A stretch of 64,000 nucleotides of DNA, taken from NCBI GenBank assembly GCA_965203505.1, contig OZ241880.1:2790001-2854000 (forward strand), given 5' to 3'. The position numbers were made by a program, and so were the translations under genes. This stretch comes from Bin127 sp965203505. Its GTDB lineage: Bacteria; Chloroflexota; Dehalococcoidia; Lucifugimonadales; Lucifugimonadaceae. Shown here one piece after another: positions 60,246-64,000 of this stretch; within the stretch, counting starts at the first letter, position 1; each line of letters opens with the position of its first letter. The notes under the pieces were generated by a model, which was not told the DNA's origin, did not search any database, and was given only the letters and a program-made list of their open reading frames with translations.

Positions 60246-61175
60246 ATGTCGACGTCAACAGACGGTGAAGCGCGGCCCGCAATTCAAACGAGTGGGTTGA
60301 CGAAGTACTACGGCAAACACCTCGGCATCGAAGATGTCGACTTGGATGTGCAAGTGGGTGAGGTCTTCGGATTTCTAGGGCCGAATGGTGCAGGGAAATC
60401 CACCACGATCCGCACGATCCTCGACGAAATCAGACCAACTTCGGGGAGCGCGACCATACTCGGCTTCGACACCCACGCCGACGCCGTCGAGATTCGCAAA
60501 CACATCGGATACATCCCCGGCGACCTAGCGCTCTATCCGAATCTGACCGGCATGGACACCCTGCAGTACTTTGCCAATATGCGCGGAGGCATCGACTGGA
60601 CCCACGTCGACGAACTCGCAGAACGCCTCGATTCCGATCTGTCAAGAAAAGTCGGCGACCTCTCAACCGGCAATCGCCAGAAGGTCGGAGTGATACAGGC
60701 ATTCATGCACCGCCCAGACCTATTGATCATGGACGAACCGACCGCGGGTCTTGATCCTCTGATCCAGCGCGAGTTCCAAAAGATGGTAGCGGAAGTCTCA
60801 GCCGAGGGCAGAACCGTCTTCTTGTCGAGCCACACCTTATCGGAGGTTCAGCGCGTCGCCGACCGCGTCGGGATCATTCGCAACGGCCGACTCATCACCG
60901 TCGAATCCGTGGCCGACCTCCGGTCGAAATCGATGCGCGAGGTGGAGTTCGTGTTAAACACACAGGCCGACGCGTCGGTGTTTGAGCGTGTCGAGGGAGT
61001 GCGAAACGTCGTCGTCGCAGGAAACCATGTCGAGATGTCATTTGGCGGCGACATGGGCGAACTGCTGACAACGGTCACAGAAAGTTACCGCGTGACGGAC
61101 ATCAAGACCACTGAGGCAGATCTGGAAGAGATATTCCTGACTTACTACCACGAGGAAGAGGAGGAGCGGTCATGA
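60246..61175 (+). CDS. ABC-2 type exporter ATP-binding protein
   Basis: 309 residues; AAGGAG lies eight bases before the ATG. Walker A is LGPNGAGKSTTIR, the signature is LSTGNRQKVG (Thr-Gly-Asn in place of the common SGGxxQ context), Walker B is LLIMDEPTAGLDP, and the switch His is in FLSSHTLSEVQ. A C-terminal domain (~215-309) of the DrrA/NatA type ends in an acidic run. It powers the permease encoded next, whose ATG overlaps this stop in ATGA. Substrate unknown; drug or lipid export is possible. Confidence 0.93.
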   Translation: MSTSTDGEARPAIQTSGLTKYYGKHLGIEDVDLDVQVGEVFGFLGPNGAGKSTTIRTILDEIRPTSGSATILGFDTHADAVEIRKHIGYIPGDLALYPNLTGMDTLQYFANMRGGIDWTHVDELAERLDSDLSRKVGDLSTGNRQKVGVIQAFMHRPDLLIMDEPTAGLDPLIQREFQKMVAEVSAEGRTVFLSSHTLSEVQRVADRVGIIRNGRLITVESVADLRSKSMREVEFVLNTQADASVFERVEGVRNVVVAGNHVEMSFGGDMGELLTTVTESYRVTDIKTTEADLEEIFLTYYHEEEEERS

Positions 61176-62833
61176 CTCTCGCCAACGTGTTTGTCAAGAC
61201 CGCGACTGACCGCTGGATGGGGTGGGTAATCGCAGCCGGTTCGGTCGCGCTGTTCCTACTCTTCGGGATGTCCGCATACCGTGAGATCGACCTTTCGATC
61301 TACACCTCATTGCCAGAGGCGTTCAGATCGCTGATCGGCATTAGTGACAACATCGACGTAGGCGGATTGGCGGTCAACGTCATGTTCAGCACTTGGGGAG
61401 CGCTGACGTTAGCCGGCGTAGCCCTCGCCATGGGCAGTTCGGCCATCGCTGGCGAGGAGCGCGACGGCACGATGGATATCTTGCTCGCGAACCCCAAGAG
61501 TCGAACCTACGTGCTGCTATCGAAAACGGGCGCGCTTGTCACGTCGGTGGTATTGGCGACGCTCGCTCTGTGGATACCGGTCCACCCCATCGCCGCGGTT
61601 CTCGGAGTCGAAATCGCCGGTTTGGATGTGGAAGCGCTCATGTTGCACCTGTTTGCGAACAGCCTCTTTTTCGGGATGCTCGCGCTTGCGGTCGGCGCCA
61701 TCACAGGGAACAAGGGAACGGCGACGGGCGTGACCACGGCGGTCATGGTGCTCTCCTTTTTCGGCGTCGGCTTCTTGCCATTGATCGAAGGCGGCGAAGC
61801 GGCATCCAAGATTCTTCCGTGGTACTACTTCGATGGTAGTGACCCGGTGAACAACGGCATCGCATGGGGACACTTGGCGCTGCTAGGCGGCGGTTCAGTT
61901 CTCTTGCTGTTAGCCGCGATTGTCGGCTTCAACCGCCGCGACCTAAAAGGACAATCCGTCGGGACTACGATGCTGGACAGGATCCGCGGCAATCCACTCC
62001 TCAACAAGATGATCGGACGACTCGCCGGCTCGGCAAGGGTGTCGTCGATTTGGGTGAAAACCGCCTCCGACTACCAGACACTCGTCCTGATAACCGCCGC
62101 AGTGATGTTCCTGGTTCAAGGCGTGATGATGGGTCCGATGTACGCATCAATACCGCAGGAGACACTGGCCACATTCGATCAGTTGCCAGAGCAGTTGGTC
62201 GCCCTCTTCGGTGGAGGCGACATGAGCACGCCCGAAGGATGGTACTCGCTAGAGACGTTCGGCTTGATGGCACCCGGCGCCGTCATCCTAGTTACGGCCG
62301 TCATGGGCGCGGGTGCCTTGGCAGGGGAGGAATCGCGGCGGACGATGGCATTGATACTGGCATGCCCAATCAGCCGCCACCGGATCGTGCTCGAAAAGGT
62401 AATCCCAATGTTGTTCTACGCAATCGCGGTCGGTTTTGTCACCTTCGCCGGTGTGAGCGTCGGCTCGATCATCGCCGACCTTGGAATGTCGATCTCCAAC
62501 ATCGCCGCCACAGCTACGCTCCAAACGCTGGTGGGTCTGGTCTTCGGTTCACTAGCGCTGGCACTGAGCGCAGCAACTGGACGGACATCGATCGCAATAT
62601 ACGGAGCGATCGGCGCGGCACTCTTTTTCCACTTGTTCAACTCGCTGGGAGCGCTCAACGACGCCCTCGCCGATTTCGCCTGGTTGACACCGTTCAGCTA
62701 CTACCTTGGCAACGACCCGCTGAACAACGGAATGAATTGGGTTGACGCGGCGGTGTTGGCTGCGTTGTCGACGATATTGATCGGGCTGTCGTTCACGCTG
62801 TTCCAGCGACGAGACATCAGGCAGCGAGGGTAG
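61172..62833 (+). CDS. ABC-2 type permease with two duplicated halves
   Basis: 553 residues, about 12 spans. The two halves are internal duplicates: SSAIAGEERDGTMDILLANP and GALAGEESRRTMALILACP correspond, as do PWYYFDGSDPVNNGIAW and PFSYYLGNDPLNNGMNW, each followed by a last span and a RRD motif. Each half has the usual six-span ABC-2 layout, so one polypeptide may replace the normal permease dimer and pair with two copies of the ATPase. The gene ends two bases before the convergent DUF1801 gene. Confidence 0.88.
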   Translation: MTLANVFVKTATDRWMGWVIAAGSVALFLLFGMSAYREIDLSIYTSLPEAFRSLIGISDNIDVGGLAVNVMFSTWGALTLAGVALAMGSSAIAGEERDGTMDILLANPKSRTYVLLSKTGALVTSVVLATLALWIPVHPIAAVLGVEIAGLDVEALMLHLFANSLFFGMLALAVGAITGNKGTATGVTTAVMVLSFFGVGFLPLIEGGEAASKILPWYYFDGSDPVNNGIAWGHLALLGGGSVLLLLAAIVGFNRRDLKGQSVGTTMLDRIRGNPLLNKMIGRLAGSARVSSIWVKTASDYQTLVLITAAVMFLVQGVMMGPMYASIPQETLATFDQLPEQLVALFGGGDMSTPEGWYSLETFGLMAPGAVILVTAVMGAGALAGEESRRTMALILACPISRHRIVLEKVIPMLFYAIAVGFVTFAGVSVGSIIADLGMSISNIAATATLQTLVGLVFGSLALALSAATGRTSIAIYGAIGAALFFHLFNSLGALNDALADFAWLTPFSYYLGNDPLNNGMNWVDAAVLAALSTILIGLSFTLFQRRDIRQRG

Positions 62834-62835
62834 CG

Positions 62836-63291
62836 TTACTCCCGCTTCGTCCCCGTCCTCGAAGCCTTGTAGATCTCGAGGAACTCGTCGACTGGCGTCT
62901 TGGCGATGGTCTCGCCAACCAGATCTAACGGCAGATCATCCAGCTTTCGGAACCGCACACAAGATTTGCCCATGTCTAGCCGTTTGCCCGTCGCCTTGTA
63001 ACGCTCACGAAACCACGCCTCGACCGAACCGTCGCCGTAGACGTTGGTGAGATAGAGCGCCATATGTCGTTTCTGCGACGCCAACGCTGCATACATCAGC
63101 GGCTGCTTGTTATAGGTATCAGGAAAGATAGACAGCGGGATGGCATAAGTGATCATCCCGAAAAGCATCATCTCCTCATAACCCTCAGGCAGGTTTTCGA
63201 GAACAACCTCGCGAACCGTAGAGACCGCCTCCCTCCGCTCGTCATCTAGCTCATCAAGATAGTCGTTTACTGTTGCAGCTTTGCTTTGCAT
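62836..63291 (-). CDS. DUF1801 domain protein
   Basis: 151 residues from the ATG at 63291; a TTG at 63306 would add five. TVNDYLDELDDERREAVSTV, EEMMLFGMITYAIPLS, the KRHMALYLTN strand and MGKSCVRFRKLDDLPLDLV are the conserved blocks of DUF1801 (YdhG/frataxin-like fold). Biological function is not established. It lies just after the broken nuclease gene on the same strand and convergent with the permease. Confidence 0.88.
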   Translation of the reverse strand: MQSKAATVNDYLDELDDERREAVSTVREVVLENLPEGYEEMMLFGMITYAIPLSIFPDTYNKQPLMYAALASQKRHMALYLTNVYGDGSVEAWFRERYKATGKRLDMGKSCVRFRKLDDLPLDLVGETIAKTPVDEFLEIYKASRTGTKRE

Positions 63292-63302
63292 ATTTCGTTT
63301 CC

Positions 63303-64000
63303 TCAAGCGGACAATGATGCGCGCAATTCTATTGTCTGCCTTGTTTTGTCCAATTCTGTAGCCAGAAGCTCCTCGTCGGGAAGTGAAACGCGGTACTCGG
63401 CAGCCATTACGTTGTTTGAAAGCCCTTCCAAGGCATAGTGTGCGATCGCCTCATCTTTTCTGAGCAGAGGATCAATCCAACCGGAGGATTTTCGTCGTCT
63501 CTCATCCAATGCTCACGGGCATAATTCAGATAGAAATGCATCTGTCCCGCGTCGGCGTGAGTAAGACTGCCTATCTTCAAATCGACTATCACGAGGCACC
63601 GCAAACGGCGGTGGAAGAACAGCAAATCCACGCGATACCAATGATCGCCAACCCGTAATCGTTTCTGCTTGCCCAAGAAACAGAAATCGTCGCCCAATTC
63701 CAACAGGAATGTTTCGAGGTGGCGGATCAGGGCTTCTTCGAGGTCGCTTTCTGAATACTCGTCCTTAAGGTCGAGGAATTCGAGCACGAGAGGATCTTTG
63801 ATCTGTTCTTTTGGGTTGACCAGATCTTCTGGTAGGGGGGTGCTGCCCCTCGCCAACACTTCCGCCTTGTTCTTTGACAGCGCTGTGCGCTCGTCGAACT
63901 GAGAACTGATCTGACGGTTGAGTTGGCGTACTGACCATCCGCCCCGCAGCGCTTCGGCTTCATAGAATCTACGTGCGTTGGGGTTCTTCAGCGACATCAA
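63303..64000 (-). pseudogene. YhcG-type PDDEXK nuclease (DUF1016), frameshifted and cut by window edge
   Basis: Frame one (64000 down to 63407) reads SLKNPNARRFYEAEALRGGW, then the nuclease core DHWYRVDLLFFHRRLRCLVIV and DLKIGS, LNYAREHW, ENPPVGLILC. Frame two (to 63303) carries the expected continuation KDEAIAHYALEGLSNNVMAA, then EYRVSLPDEELLATEL. The switch lies at the four-A run (TTTT on plus, 63456-63459): one extra A would restore LILCSEKDEAIAHYA. This is either a real single-base deletion or a homopolymer error. The N-terminal half is beyond base 64000. Family members are putative nucleases often found in defence or mobile regions. Confidence 0.85.

Overview
Organism: the window looks like a bacterial chromosome segment from the Chloroflexota, most likely a Dehalococcoidia/SAR202-type lineage. 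This is an inference from gene style, not a proven placement. Support comes from a solute-binding lipoprotein with a Val-Glu-Lys-rich repeat linker, secreted proteins with very long Thr-Pro stalks, an SCP2-type thiolase with a DUF35 partner, a duplicated ABC-2 permease, and frequent GTG/TTG starts. No rRNA or tRNA genes and no CRISPR array were seen.

Layout. 1-5 kb: the edge of a Tag-type glycosylase, an SCP2-thiolase-like protein, a DUF2157 plus GDYXXLXY membrane pair, a DUF35 protein and small membrane proteins. 5-9 kb: argF, der, plsY and gpsA, with gpsA apparently starting on a non-standard codon. 9.0-9.9 kb: a two-gene Fic/Doc toxin-antitoxin module with its own promoter and an intergenic terminator-like hairpin. 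10-14 kb (minus): a peptide-type ABC importer, made of the binding lipoprotein and two permeases with no ATPase genes. 14.5-18.5 kb (minus): hrcA-dnaJ-prmA-rsmE. 18.6-19.8 kb: a DUF488 gene broken by an internal deletion, and a degenerate metallo-beta-lactamase-like protein. 19.8-24.9 kb (minus): three tandem related surface proteins built from an unnamed Cys-x-x-Cys beta-type domain on Thr/Pro stalks with C-terminal membrane anchors. I consider this the least described element here.

25-46.6 kb (minus): one long translation block running rpsL-rpsG-fusA, then the S10, spc and alpha clusters, then truA-rplM-rpsI, behind a near-consensus sigma70 promoter upstream of rpsL. tuf is not in this block. 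46.8-57.2 kb (plus): nitrogen assimilation, with a GlnR-like regulator lacking a phosphoacceptor Asp, glnA, gltB and gltD, followed by glutamine-dependent nadE. 57.4-58.8 kb: an HtrA-type protease.

58.8-60.2 kb: a GC-rich island without a credible gene. It is made of repeated palindromic modules, and a strong promoter lies in front of about 770 bases that can fold into many nested helices, so it is a candidate large structured RNA. 60.2-62.8 kb: an ABC-2 exporter ATPase and a permease whose two halves are duplicates. 62.8-64 kb (minus): a DUF1801 protein and a frameshifted YhcG-type PDDEXK nuclease running off the edge.
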